Origin: Myxococcales bacterium
GTDB taxonomy: Bacteria > Myxococcota_A > Polyangia > Haliangiales > Haliangiaceae
Assembly: GCA_016717005.1 (NCBI GenBank)
Contig: JADJUF010000001.1
Coordinates: forward strand, 1,240,001 to 1,304,000
Length of the DNA: 64,000 nt
Direction of reading: 5' to 3'
Both the position numbers and the translations under genes were made by a program. The first letter of the stretch is position 1. Each line of letters opens with the position of its first letter. Below, piece after piece: positions 51,276-60,934 of the stretch. Under the pieces are notes generated by a model. The model had not been told where the DNA came from, did not search any database, and saw only the letters and a list, made by a program, of their open reading frames with translations.

Positions 51276-52966
51276 CGCCGTGCCCCGACGAGACCCAGCT
51301 CGCGCTCCAGGCCGAGGGCGGCCTCGACGCCGCCGCGCGGGCCGCGCTCGAGCGCCACCTCGACGGCTGCGCCGCGTGCGCGTCGGTGGTGCGCGAGCTG
51401 GGCGCGCTGATCGCGCCGGTCGGCGGGCCGAGCCGCTACCGCCTCGAGCGCCGCCTGGGCGAGGGGGCCATGGGCGTGGTGTGGGAGGCGTTCGATCGCG
51501 AGCTGGAGCGACCGGTCGCGCTCAAGTGGATCCAGGTCGTCGGCGACGGGGACGACGAGCGCCGCGCGCGGCTGGTGCGCGAGGCCCGGGTGCTGGCGCG
51601 GCTGCGCCACCCGAACGTCGTCGCGGTCCACGACGCCGGCATCGAGGGCGACGAGGTCTGGGTCGCGCTCGAGCTGGTCCGCGGCCAGACCGCCCGCGCG
51701 TGGCTGGCGGCGGCGCCGCGCTCGTCCGCCGAGATCCTCGCGCTGTGGCGCGCGGTCGCCGGCGGGCTGGCGGCGGCCCACGTCGCCGGGGTGATCCACC
51801 GCGACGTCAAGCCCGACAACGTCCTGGTCCGCGACGACGGCGAGGCCGTGCTGGTCGACTTTGGGCTGGCCTCGGCGCCGGTCGGCGCGGTCGACGCGCT
51901 GACCCGGACCGGCGAGGTCGTGGGCACGCCGGCGTACATGGCGCCGGAGCAGCTGCGCGGCGACGCCGTCGACGCCCGCGCCGATCAGTTCGCGTGGAGC
52001 GCGTGCGTGTGGGAGGCCCTGACCGGGCGCCGGCCGTTCACCGGCGCCTCGGTCGCCGCGCTCGCGGTCGCGATGACCCGGCCGCCGACGGTGCCGGCGG
52101 GCGCCGACGCGCCCGTGCTGCGGGTCCTGGCCCGGGGCCTGGCCCACGAGCCGACGCGGCGCTGGCCCGATCTGCCCGCGCTGATCGCCGCGCTCGATGG
52201 CGCCGCGCGCGGCCGAGGTCGCCGTCGGCGCGGCCTGATCGCCGCCGCGCTCGCCGGCGCGCTGGCGGTGACCGCGGTGACCGCGACGCTGGCGCTGAGC
52301 GGCGGCGGCGCGCGGTCCGCGCCGCGCCCGCCGACGCCGTCGGTCGAGCCGGCGTCGATCACCGCCGCGCCCGTCGCGCGGCCGCCGCGGCGCTTCGTCG
52401 ACGAGGCCACCGACCGTCTGGTCGAGCTCGACGGCGCCGGGTGCCTGCGGATCCTCGACGCCCACGCGCCCGTGGCGCCGGCGCTGGTCGACGAGGTCGA
52501 GTCGCTGCGCGCGCTGTGCGAGATGCGCGCGGGTGACTGTGACGGCGGGCGCGCGCGGCTCACGCGGCTGTTCGAGGCCCGCCGGCCGCCCGCTGTCGCG
52601 GCGCGCGCCGTCGACGCGCAGGACGCCGCGCAGTGCCCGCTGGCCGCGCCGGCGGCGACCCCGGCGCAGCGCGCGCAGCGGCTCGTGACCCAGCTGATCG
52701 TCCTGACCGCCCGCCACCAGTCGTGCCGGCCGCTGCTCGCCGAGGAGGCGCGCCTCGGCGTCGAGCTGGACGCGTTCCAGCGACGCGCCGTCGCGTTCCA
52801 GCGCGCGCTGTGCCACGCCATCGACGGCGACTGCGCGCAGGCCCGCGCCAGCTGGCGCGCCGCTGCCACCGCCGCCCTCCCCGCCGGCGCGGTCCCGGGG
52901 CCGGCCTGGCGCGCGGGCGTCGAGCTCGACTTCGATCGGTCGGCGCCGACCTGCGCCGGTCGCTGA
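51272..52966 (+). CDS. Hanks-type Ser/Thr kinase with N-terminal anti-sigma zinc finger
   Basis: 564 residues. Residues 1-45 are a ZAS/zf-HC2-like zinc finger (H29-x3-C33-x2-C36). Residues about 52-310 are a complete kinase: GEGAMGVVWEAFD (P-loop), VALKW (catalytic Lys), VIHRDVKPDNVLV (catalytic loop), VDFGLASAP (DFG) and GTPAYMAPEQL (activation segment). A membrane helix lies at about 322-344, followed by an extracytoplasmic domain with four or more cysteines. All catalytic residues are present. The finger should hold the coupled sigma factor, and the outer domain may sense a signal through the membrane. The GTGA overlap makes the pair stoichiometric. Confidence 0.9.
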   Translation: MTPCPDETQLALQAEGGLDAAARAALERHLDGCAACASVVRELGALIAPVGGPSRYRLERRLGEGAMGVVWEAFDRELERPVALKWIQVVGDGDDERRARLVREARVLARLRHPNVVAVHDAGIEGDEVWVALELVRGQTARAWLAAAPRSSAEILALWRAVAGGLAAAHVAGVIHRDVKPDNVLVRDDGEAVLVDFGLASAPVGAVDALTRTGEVVGTPAYMAPEQLRGDAVDARADQFAWSACVWEALTGRRPFTGASVAALAVAMTRPPTVPAGADAPVLRVLARGLAHEPTRRWPDLPALIAALDGAARGRGRRRRGLIAAALAGALAVTAVTATLALSGGGARSAPRPPTPSVEPASITAAPVARPPRRFVDEATDRLVELDGAGCLRILDAHAPVAPALVDEVESLRALCEMRAGDCDGGRARLTRLFEARRPPAVAARAVDAQDAAQCPLAAPAATPAQRAQRLVTQLIVLTARHQSCRPLLAEEARLGVELDAFQRRAVAFQRALCHAIDGDCAQARASWRAAATAALPAGAVPGPAWRAGVELDFDRSAPTCAGR

Positions 52967-53063
52967 CCACGGCGCCGGCCCGCACGACCGACGGCGGCAA
53001 GAATCTGGGCGCGCCCGCGCGACCTGGCGCGACGACCTCCGTCTGGACCGAGGAGAGGTCGTC

Positions 53064-53693
53064 GTGCACTCCAGTCCCACCTGCCTGATCGTCGCGCTGG
53101 CCGTCGCCGTCGGCGGCTGCGCGCTGTTCGTCCCCGGCCTGCCCCCGCCCCACGGGCTCACCGGCGGCGAGCACCTCCACGTCGTCGACGACTCGCTGCT
53201 CCTCGACATCATCGGCCCCGGGCTCCATCCCGAGGACTTCCACCGTCGCGGCTTTCGGTTCGACCGGGTCCTGCCAGCCGGCGCCGAGGTCCGGGTCGCC
53301 GACGACTACGTGGCGCAGCGCGAGGCCCTGGCGCCCGACGCGTGGCTGATCGGCCGCAACCCGTGGATCTACGTCGAGGTGGTGACCTCGCCGATCCCGG
53401 CCCAGCGCGGCTGGAAGGGCTGGATCTACCTCGGCACGACCGGCGCCGCGACCGCGCCGGTGGCGCCGCTGGCCGACGCCACCGTCACGCGCGAGTCGAG
53501 GCTGTGCCCCGGCGCCGACAGCATCGTGCCGGCGTGCGTGGTCCTGCTGCGCGCCGTCACCCCGGTCCGCGTCCTCGGCTGCGGCGGCCGCCGCGTCCAC
53601 GTCGAGCTGTGGAACGTCGACGGCCTCTACATCCACGGCTTCGTCAACGCGACCCAGCTCGATCGCACCCCGTGCGTCGCCACCAAGGAGTGA
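53064..53693 (+). CDS. lipoprotein of unknown function
   Basis: 209 residues. A lipobox (AVGGC, Cys18) is followed by a beta-rich domain with LHVVDDSLLLDIIGPGLHPE, WIYVEVVTSPIPAQRGWKGW and YIHGFVNATQLDRTPC, and scattered cysteines (RLCPGA, PACVVLL, LGCGG). The GWKGWIY segment recalls SH3-like surface domains. It is transcribed with the next lipoprotein after 4 bp. GTG start with GAGGAGAGG upstream. Preceded by the 33-bp motif shared with the sigma gene. Confidence 0.72.
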   Translation: MHSSPTCLIVALAVAVGGCALFVPGLPPPHGLTGGEHLHVVDDSLLLDIIGPGLHPEDFHRRGFRFDRVLPAGAEVRVADDYVAQREALAPDAWLIGRNPWIYVEVVTSPIPAQRGWKGWIYLGTTGAATAPVAPLADATVTRESRLCPGADSIVPACVVLLRAVTPVRVLGCGGRRVHVELWNVDGLYIHGFVNATQLDRTPCVATKE

Positions 53694-53697
53694 CCCC

Positions 53698-54540
53698 ATG
53701 TCCCCCCGTCGATCCCGCCTCGTCCCCGCCGTCGTCGCCCTGTCGCTGGTCGGCGGCCAGGCCGCCTGCAACCTCCCCGCGCTCCTGGAGCGCAACGCCG
53801 CCGACCGGAAGATGACCGAGGACGCCCGGCGCCGGGGCGAGGCCGCCCAGGCCAACGCCCGCGTCGATCGCTACGTCATCGCCGACGAGGTCTGGCTGTG
53901 CCCGACCGCCGAGGCCGCGCGCGCCGGCGGCCCGTGCGCCGGCGGCCACCACGTGCTCCACAACCGCGACGTCACCGTCATCGGCCAGGCCGCCACCGAC
54001 GGCGTCTGGCGCACCGAGATCTGGGACGCCCAGGGCGCGCACCCGCTGTTCGTCGCCGACGCGGCGCTGGGCGAGCTGCCGGAGCTGACCGCCCTCGACC
54101 AGCTCGCCGCCGACCTCGACCGGCGCTACCCCGACGCGCGCCGCATCCCGGTCGCCACCGTGACGCTCGCCAACCTGATCGAGGCGCCGCGCTCGTTCAA
54201 GGGTCGCTACCTGGTCCTGCGCCAGCCCAGCGGCAGCATGACCAACAAGGACTTCACCGGCGATCGCTTCGTCTTCACGATCCCCATCGCCGTGAGCAGC
54301 ACCTCGCGCTGGTCCGCGCTCGCGCAGTTCGAGCTCACGAACCGCGCGCTGGTCGCTGACTTCAAGGCCGGCGACCGCTCGTACCGGTGCGGCGCGTCGT
54401 ACTGCGATGAGTTCCTGATCGTCGCCACGCTCACCGGCCGCACCGTCGAGCGCCTCGACGACCTCGGCCACGTCCACCGCCTGCCGGTGTTCGAGATCAA
54501 GGAGCTCGGCGACCGCTTCGGCGCGACCCGAGGACGCTAG
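53698..54540 (+). CDS. lipoprotein of unknown function
   Basis: 280 residues. The signal peptide ends at QAAC (Cys24). A helical stretch (about 30-55, MTEDARRRGEAAQANA) and then a beta-rich domain follow, with cysteines (WLCPTA, GPCAGG, YRCGASYCDEF). The middle carries VTLANLIEAPRSFKGRYLVL and the C-terminus FEIKELGDRFG. No family recognised. The ribosome-binding site AAGGAG overlaps the stop of the preceding gene, so the two are coupled. Both end at a convergent PD-(D/E)XK gene. Confidence 0.72.
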   Translation: MSPRRSRLVPAVVALSLVGGQAACNLPALLERNAADRKMTEDARRRGEAAQANARVDRYVIADEVWLCPTAEAARAGGPCAGGHHVLHNRDVTVIGQAATDGVWRTEIWDAQGAHPLFVADAALGELPELTALDQLAADLDRRYPDARRIPVATVTLANLIEAPRSFKGRYLVLRQPSGSMTNKDFTGDRFVFTIPIAVSSTSRWSALAQFELTNRALVADFKAGDRSYRCGASYCDEFLIVATLTGRTVERLDDLGHVHRLPVFEIKELGDRFGATRGR

Positions 54541-54563
54541 CGCACCGGCGCCATCGTCGCGGC

Positions 54564-55088
54564 CTACCGCAGGCCGATGGTCAGCGCGACGCCGACCGCG
54601 ACCCCGAGCACGAACAGCGGCCAGCGCGCGGACGCCACCGCCGCGACCGGCAGCGCGAAGCGGACCTCGTGGACCGCGCCGGTGGTGGCGTCGACCAGCA
54701 CGACGCCGACCGCGCCGTAGGCGACCTGGTACTCGAGCAGCTGGCGGCGCGTCGCGGGGTTGGCCAGGCTCGGCGCCTCGGCCCCGGTCTTGATCTCGCC
54801 GACCCAGCGCTGGCCGGCGCGCTCGACCAGGTAGTCGCAGCGCAGCCCCGCGTCGTAGCGCTCGGCGTCGACCTCGACCGTCAGCGCGTGGCGGACCTGA
54901 CGATCGATCACCGCGAAGCCGGCGGCCTCGAGCAGGGCCGCGCCGGCCAGCTCCCCGTCGGCGGCGGCGCGCCCGACCCGCCGCGCCCGCCGCGACCGGC
55001 CCCGGGCCGCGAGCCGGCGTGCGCCGACCGTGAGCGCCAGCGCCAGCACCACCGCGGCGAGCAGCGCGGCCAGCGCGATCATCGGCAT
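54564..55088 (-). CDS. membrane protein with PD-(D/E)XK nuclease-like domain
   Basis: 174 residues: an N-terminal membrane helix (about 4-22), a basic stretch (RRLAARGRSRRARRVGR), then a restriction-endonuclease-like core. The catalytic pattern is RCDYLVER (Asp about 86) ... WVGEIKTG (E-x-K near 97-99), followed by RRQLLEYQVAYGAVGVVLVD as the helix-strand tail. A second hydrophobic segment (about 155-172) may cross the membrane. The core likely faces the cytoplasm. Could be a nuclease or a catalytically dead DNA/membrane tether; Asp and ExK are present so activity is possible. A CACGAT box lies 7 nt before ATG 55088. Confidence 0.7.
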   Translation of the reverse strand: MPMIALAALLAAVVLALALTVGARRLAARGRSRRARRVGRAAADGELAGAALLEAAGFAVIDRQVRHALTVEVDAERYDAGLRCDYLVERAGQRWVGEIKTGAEAPSLANPATRRQLLEYQVAYGAVGVVLVDATTGAVHEVRFALPVAAVASARWPLFVLGVAVGVALTIGLR

Positions 55089-55265
55089 CGCGACGATCGT
55101 GCGCGGTCACTCTGACAGCGCGCGGCGGCCGGCGGAGCCCCGGGACTCACCCGGGGGTCGACCCACGGCGCGACGTCGCGCGCGGGTCCTCGTCGTCGCG
55201 TCCGCGCCGGCCGGCGCCGCGCCTCGACCGCGCACGCGGATCGGGCTCGACCCCGGCGAACCCTC

Positions 55266-55445
55266 AGGGCCCGCGCGTAAACAACTCGGTCGGTCTCGCG
55301 GCCGATCCATCCCGGCTGGCTGCGTTGCCGGCTCCGGTCCTCGGGGCACGTCCAACGAGGACGCTTCCCTCCGGTCCTCGCCGTCGCCTTGCCATCCGGG
55401 CGCCTCGTCCGCGATCCTCGATCGACTTGTTCACGCGCAGGCCCT
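55266..55445. repeat. 180-bp inverted-repeat-bounded element, copy 2
   Basis: Same element as at 23224-23403, same length, four substitutions. The inverted repeats here have two mismatches (AGGGCCCGCGCGTAAACAA against AGGGCCTGCGCGTGAACAA). It begins 4 bp after the stop at 55450 of the HtrA gene (minus strand). Same orientation relative to the flanking minus-strand gene as copy 1. The 177 bp between 55089 and 55265 holds nothing recognisable. Confidence 0.9.
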
Positions 55446-55449
55446 CACG

Positions 55450-56749
<1,300 letters not shown>

Positions 56750-56885
56750 GGGGTCTCCGTGGGGTTCAGATCGACAGACCGCCGCCGCGGTTGCTCGTAT
56801 TCCGATGCGCGTCGCCGCCCGCGCGCCGAAAAGCACCGAGGCCGCCTCGCGGGCGGCCTCGGCTCGACTCACGCCCGCGGCGGCG

Positions 56886-58226
56886 TCACTGCGCGAACAG
56901 GGTCGGCACGTCCTGCTCGACCCGCTCGGCCTGCAGCGTCGTGAGCAGCCCCGGCACCCGCGTCCGCTCGGTCCACAGGAAGTACTCGACCTTGTCCGCC
57001 GGCTTGGTCGGCGCGGCGGTCGGGTCGGCCGGCTTGGTCGGGTCGGCCGGCTTGGTCGGGTCGGCCGGCTTGGCCGGGTCGGCCGGCTTGGACGGGTCGG
57101 CCGGCTTGGCCGGGTCGGCCGGCTTGGCCGGGTCGGCCGGCTTGGTCGGGTCGGCCGGCGCGCTCGGATCCGCCGGCGCGGCGGTCACTCGGCGCAGCAG
57201 CTTGATCGTGCCGAGCTGCGCGCCCTTGCCGTCGCGGTAGGTCGCGGCCACGACCACCTCGAGCGACGCGAGGTCGGTCTTGGTGTCGTAGCTGGTGGGG
57301 CGCAGCTTCTCGAGCTTGTCGAGGAAGTTCGCGGCCACGGTGTCGGCGGTCGCGCCCTGGCCCCAGGTCTCGATCAGCTCGTCGGCGTTGGGCGGCGGCG
57401 CGTGGGGGTCGGGCTCGTCGGGGGTCGGCGGCTTGACCTTGATGCGCTGGACGCGCTTGGTCTTGTCCTGCGCGACCAGCTCGACCGCGGTCGCGGCCTT
57501 GGCGTCGAACGAGCGCAGGTCGATCGGCCGCAGGCTGGCCTCGCCGCCCTCGAGCGACGCGACCAGGGTGCCGAGCACGACGAAGGCCTTGCCGGTGTCG
57601 AGATCCTGCAGATAGCGATCACCGCCGCCGAACACCCGGCCGCCGACCACGAGGGTCTTGGCGCCGTCGGCGAACACCACCGCGATCGAGGTCTGCGAGT
57701 CGAGCAGGCCGTAGTCCTTCTTGACGTCGTCCTTGGGCACGCCCACGCCCTTGATCGCGCGCATGCGCGCGAACTGCTTGACCAGCTTCTCGCCCTCGGG
57801 CCCGATCGGGAACTCGGTCGTGGTGGTCTCGTCGATGAACTCCGGCGCGGGCGGCGCCGGCGGCGGCTCGGCCGCGTCGGAACCCGAGCCCGCGCCCGGC
57901 GTCGCCGGATCGGCCGAGCCCGAGCCCGCGCCCGGCGTCGCCGGATCGGCCGGCGGCGTCGGCGGGGTCGGATCGACCGGCTTGGGCTTCTTGACCGTCT
58001 TGGCCTCCGAGCCCCACCAGTACGCGTCGGCGCCGGTGCCGCGCCGCTCGATCGTGACCAGGCGGTTCTCGGTCTGGAACTCGATCTTGGTGAGGCTGTC
58101 CTCCCCGCGGGTCCACATGACCACCTCGCCGCTCGCGGGCTTGGTGGCCGCCTCCTTGGTCCAGGTCTTGTAGCCGTAGACCAGCATCACGCCCAAGAGG
58201 GCGCCGTGGACGATGACTCCCTTCAT
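56886..58226 (-). CDS. DUF4340 protein of a Gld-like ABC operon
   Basis: 446 residues: an N-terminal helix (GVIVHGALLGVMLVYGYKTW), then DUF4340-like repeats in which each module compares and stores values (LTKIEFQTENRLVTIERRG, DSQTSIAVVFADGAKTLVV). A Pro/Ala/Gly/Ser linker lies at about 95-130 and a KPADPT-repeat tail segment at about 355-410. It is the last gene of a four-gene minus-strand operon. Its ATG overlaps the stop of the GldG-like gene (ATGA). DUF4340 proteins typically accompany GldG-like ABC components; the transported substrate is unknown. Confidence 0.82.
   Translation of the reverse strand: MKGVIVHGALLGVMLVYGYKTWTKEAATKPASGEVVMWTRGEDSLTKIEFQTENRLVTIERRGTGADAYWWGSEAKTVKKPKPVDPTPPTPPADPATPGAGSGSADPATPGAGSGSDAAEPPPAPPAPEFIDETTTTEFPIGPEGEKLVKQFARMRAIKGVGVPKDDVKKDYGLLDSQTSIAVVFADGAKTLVVGGRVFGGGDRYLQDLDTGKAFVVLGTLVASLEGGEASLRPIDLRSFDAKAATAVELVAQDKTKRVQRIKVKPPTPDEPDPHAPPPNADELIETWGQGATADTVAANFLDKLEKLRPTSYDTKTDLASLEVVVAATYRDGKGAQLGTIKLLRRVTAAPADPSAPADPTKPADPAKPADPAKPADPSKPADPAKPADPTKPADPTKPADPTAAPTKPADKVEYFLWTERTRVPGLLTTLQAERVEQDVPTLFAQ
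57000..57165 (-). repeat. 18-bp tandem repeat encoding KPADP(T/A/S)
   Basis: Eight or so 18-bp units (GCCGGCTTGGTCGGGTCG and variants) in frame within the DUF4340 gene encode a flexible Pro/Asp-rich spacer. Confidence 0.85.
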
Positions 58227-60214
58227 GACGTCTTCTCCATCTTCGCGGGCGCCAGCGGCCGGCGCCGGCGGGTCGACAGCGCGTACGCGAGGCCGAGCCC
58301 GAACACCATGATCGGGACCACGAGCGTCGTCGCCAGGAACCACAGCGCCTGCTGCTTCTTGGTCTGGCGGACCTCGTTCTCCTTCTCGTTGTTGACGATG
58401 CCGGCGAAGGCCTCCTCGCCGCCGAGCCAGCGGATGCCGTCGTCGGGCAGGGTCCGGCTGTTGGTGTCGAGGCCCTTCTGGCCGGTCAGGGTCTGGAACA
58501 GGCGGTCGGCGAACAGATCGTTGTCCGAGAACACCAGCGCGCGCCAACCCTCGGCGTCGGCGCCGTCGGCGTCCTTGCGCTTGGGGCCCTCGACCGCGGC
58601 GCCGACCGGGTAGCGATCGCGCTTCTCGGTGGCGCCGTCGAAGCTGTGGTTGCCGTCCAGGTCGAGCCACGAGTCGCTCATCGACCGGATGATGATCGTG
58701 CGCTTGGGCTTCTCGGTCGAGCCGGGCACGTCGAAGTCCCGCTCGACCAGCGCGCCGGCGGTCTGCAGCAGGATGGCCTGGTTGGCCGAGCCGCGCGACA
58801 GCGCGGTCGTGGCCGGGTGCGACGAGAACCCGTTGGTCAGCGCCAGCATCTTGTCGGTGGGCTGGCCGCGCTCGGGCGTGTAGTTGCGATCGTCGTGGAT
58901 GATGTGGCGGTCGACGGTGACGCCGAAGTAGCCCGCGAGCGGGCCCAGCTCGAACTCGCCCATCGGATCGACCGCGACCAGGAGTCGGCCGCCGCGATCG
59001 AGGTACGCCGTCAACGCCGTCAGCTCGCCCGGCTCGAACCGGGTCTTGGGGCCGAGCACCATCACGATCGTCGCGTCGGCCGGGACCTCGCGGTTGAGGT
59101 CCATCGTCGGCAGCGTCTTCACCTCGTAGTTGAGCTGGCCGAGGATGGCCTTGATCACCACCGACTTGGCGTCGGGGTAGCGCCCGCGGGCGGCGACCGG
59201 CAGCGAGTCGGGATCGTTGAGCTCGGCGTGGCCGACCGTCAGGTAGGCCTTGCGCTTCTCGCGCACCAGCTTGAGCAGCTCGCTGTTGACGGTCTGGTCG
59301 AGCACGCGCAGCTTGCCGGTCTGACGCCGGGCCCGATCGAAGTCGGTGTCGACGTCGAACTTGCCGCTCTTCTCGGCGTCGGCGCCGGTGGCCTTCGGAT
59401 CGTCGCTGGCGCGGACCAGCACGACCGTGCCGTCCTTCTGCACCTGGTACTTCTGGGCCAGCTGGGCCGAGACCAGGCGGTCGTGGCGCTCGATCGTCAC
59501 CTTGCCGGTGCGGCGCGCCAGCTCCTTGAAGTAGCCCTCGACCTCCTCGCCGACCTCGTTGACCTCGGGGAAGAACAGCAGCACCCGGACCGGCGCCTTC
59601 ATGCTCTCGACGATCTTGCGGGTCGAGTCGCCCGGCGCCGAGGTCTTGAAGTACGAGACGTCCTTGCGGATGTTCTTCTGCTTGGCGACGTTGCACGTCA
59701 CCATCATCAGCGCCGCGGCCAGCGCGATCGTCAGGCCCGACAGGCCCATCTCGCGGACCCGCTGGAACTCGACCGCGTCGTCGGGATCGTCGGCGGTCCA
59801 CTCGCCGACCGTGGCCTCCATGAAGACCGCCGGCAGCAGCGAGCACGCGCCCACGAGGACCCAGCCGATCGTCATGACGACGTCGTAGCGGGCCAGCGAC
59901 CTGGGCGCGGCCTCGGCCATGCCGACCAGGCCCAGGCCGCCCTTGGTGGTGAGGAAGTACATGAGCCCGGCGACGAGGACGCCGAGGTAGCACGCCAGGA
60001 GCGTGGTCTCGGACTGCCGGCGCTTGCCCTTGGCCGCGGTCCAGCGCCAGGCCTGGGCGCCGAGGCCGCCCAGGAACACCGCGACGCCGAGGATCGTCAG
60101 CGCCCTGGCCAGCGACGGCATGGTCTCGAGGTTGCGCCGGGCCGGGATCAGGAAGACCACCGACGCCAGGAGCGAGACCCGCACCCACAGGCGGGACGGA
60201 GTGTTCATTGCCAT
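58223..60214 (-). CDS. GldG-like ABC transporter auxiliary/permease protein
   Basis: 663 residues. About five membrane helices at the N-terminus (to residue ~225) are followed by a large extracytoplasmic GldG/ABC_transp_aux domain (MKAPVRVLLFFPEVNEVGEE, YLTVGHAELNDPDSLPVA, KTLPTMDLNREVPADATIVM, LTAYLDRGGRLLVAVDPMGE). A last helix near the C-terminus (ALWFLATTLVVPIMVFGLGL) ends in a basic tail. Start ATG 60214 is supported by GGAGG 7 nt upstream; it overlaps the permease gene by 10 bp. Partner of the GldA/GldF-like genes upstream. Confidence 0.88.
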   Translation of the reverse strand: MAMNTPSRLWVRVSLLASVVFLIPARRNLETMPSLARALTILGVAVFLGGLGAQAWRWTAAKGKRRQSETTLLACYLGVLVAGLMYFLTTKGGLGLVGMAEAAPRSLARYDVVMTIGWVLVGACSLLPAVFMEATVGEWTADDPDDAVEFQRVREMGLSGLTIALAAALMMVTCNVAKQKNIRKDVSYFKTSAPGDSTRKIVESMKAPVRVLLFFPEVNEVGEEVEGYFKELARRTGKVTIERHDRLVSAQLAQKYQVQKDGTVVLVRASDDPKATGADAEKSGKFDVDTDFDRARRQTGKLRVLDQTVNSELLKLVREKRKAYLTVGHAELNDPDSLPVAARGRYPDAKSVVIKAILGQLNYEVKTLPTMDLNREVPADATIVMVLGPKTRFEPGELTALTAYLDRGGRLLVAVDPMGEFELGPLAGYFGVTVDRHIIHDDRNYTPERGQPTDKMLALTNGFSSHPATTALSRGSANQAILLQTAGALVERDFDVPGSTEKPKRTIIIRSMSDSWLDLDGNHSFDGATEKRDRYPVGAAVEGPKRKDADGADAEGWRALVFSDNDLFADRLFQTLTGQKGLDTNSRTLPDDGIRWLGGEEAFAGIVNNEKENEVRQTKKQQALWFLATTLVVPIMVFGLGLAYALSTRRRRPLAPAKMEKTS

Positions 60215-60927
60215 CGCTTCGCCTCCAGCGTCTTCACCGCGAGCAGCAGGAAGAAGTACGTCATCGCCAGGTAGTAGACGAGGTCCTTCAGGTTGAAGAT
60301 CCCGCGCATGAACCCGTTCTGGTAGTGGATCCACCACAGGTCGAGCTCGGCGAAGACCGAGCGCAGCGGCGGGTCGAGCACCAGCGACAGCTTGTAGAGC
60401 AGCACCAGCGACGCCACCGCCATCGCCGCGACCACCGCCGCGATGACCATCTCCCGGGTCAGGCTCGACGCGAACACGCCGATCGCCAGGCAGGTCGCGC
60501 CCAAGAGCCACAGCCCGAGGTACCCGACGAAGATCTGGCCGCCGGTGATCTTGCCCTGGCCCTTGATCAGCAGCGGGATGTACGCGGACAGCGCCAGGAT
60601 CACGGTCAGGAAGGCCAGCGTCGCCAGGAACTTGCCGACGACGATCGCCGACTCGCGCACCGGCGAGGTCGACAGGAGCATCATCGAGCCGGACTGGCGC
60701 TCCTCGGCGATGACCCGGAACGACAGGATGACCGAGATGATCATGACGACGCCGCTCGAGCTCCAGAAGAACTGCTGCAGCATCTCGCTGGCCAGCGCGC
60801 TCTTGTAGCCGAAGGCCTGGAAGGTGATGCCCATCGCCAGGAGCGCGACGGCCGCCACGACCCAGCCGAGGATCGAGCGGGTGTAGGACGCGAACTCGCG
60901 TCGGAAGATCGTCAACATCGCTCGCAT
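60205..60927 (-). CDS. GldF-like ABC-2 family permease
   Basis: 240 residues with six membrane helices: an N-terminal amphipathic start (MRAMLTIFRREFASYTRSIL), then GVVMIISVILSFRVIAEERQ and SGSMMLLSTSPVRESAIVVGK (the coupling loop typical of ABC-2 permeases). GGQIFVGYLGLWLLGATCLA and LKDLVYYLAMTYFFLLL follow. It lies 7 bp after the ATPase gene, so one operon. It forms the membrane channel with the GldG-like protein, driven by the ATPase. Confidence 0.9.
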   Translation of the reverse strand: MRAMLTIFRREFASYTRSILGWVVAAVALLAMGITFQAFGYKSALASEMLQQFFWSSSGVVMIISVILSFRVIAEERQSGSMMLLSTSPVRESAIVVGKFLATLAFLTVILALSAYIPLLIKGQGKITGGQIFVGYLGLWLLGATCLAIGVFASSLTREMVIAAVVAAMAVASLVLLYKLSLVLDPPLRSVFAELDLWWIHYQNGFMRGIFNLKDLVYYLAMTYFFLLLAVKTLEAKRWQ

Positions 60928-60934
60928 GGTCAGG

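Noticed and set aside
55107..55265. Gene between the PD-(D/E)XK gene and the 180-bp element
   Set aside because: Open frames run into the repeat and show no domain or start signal.
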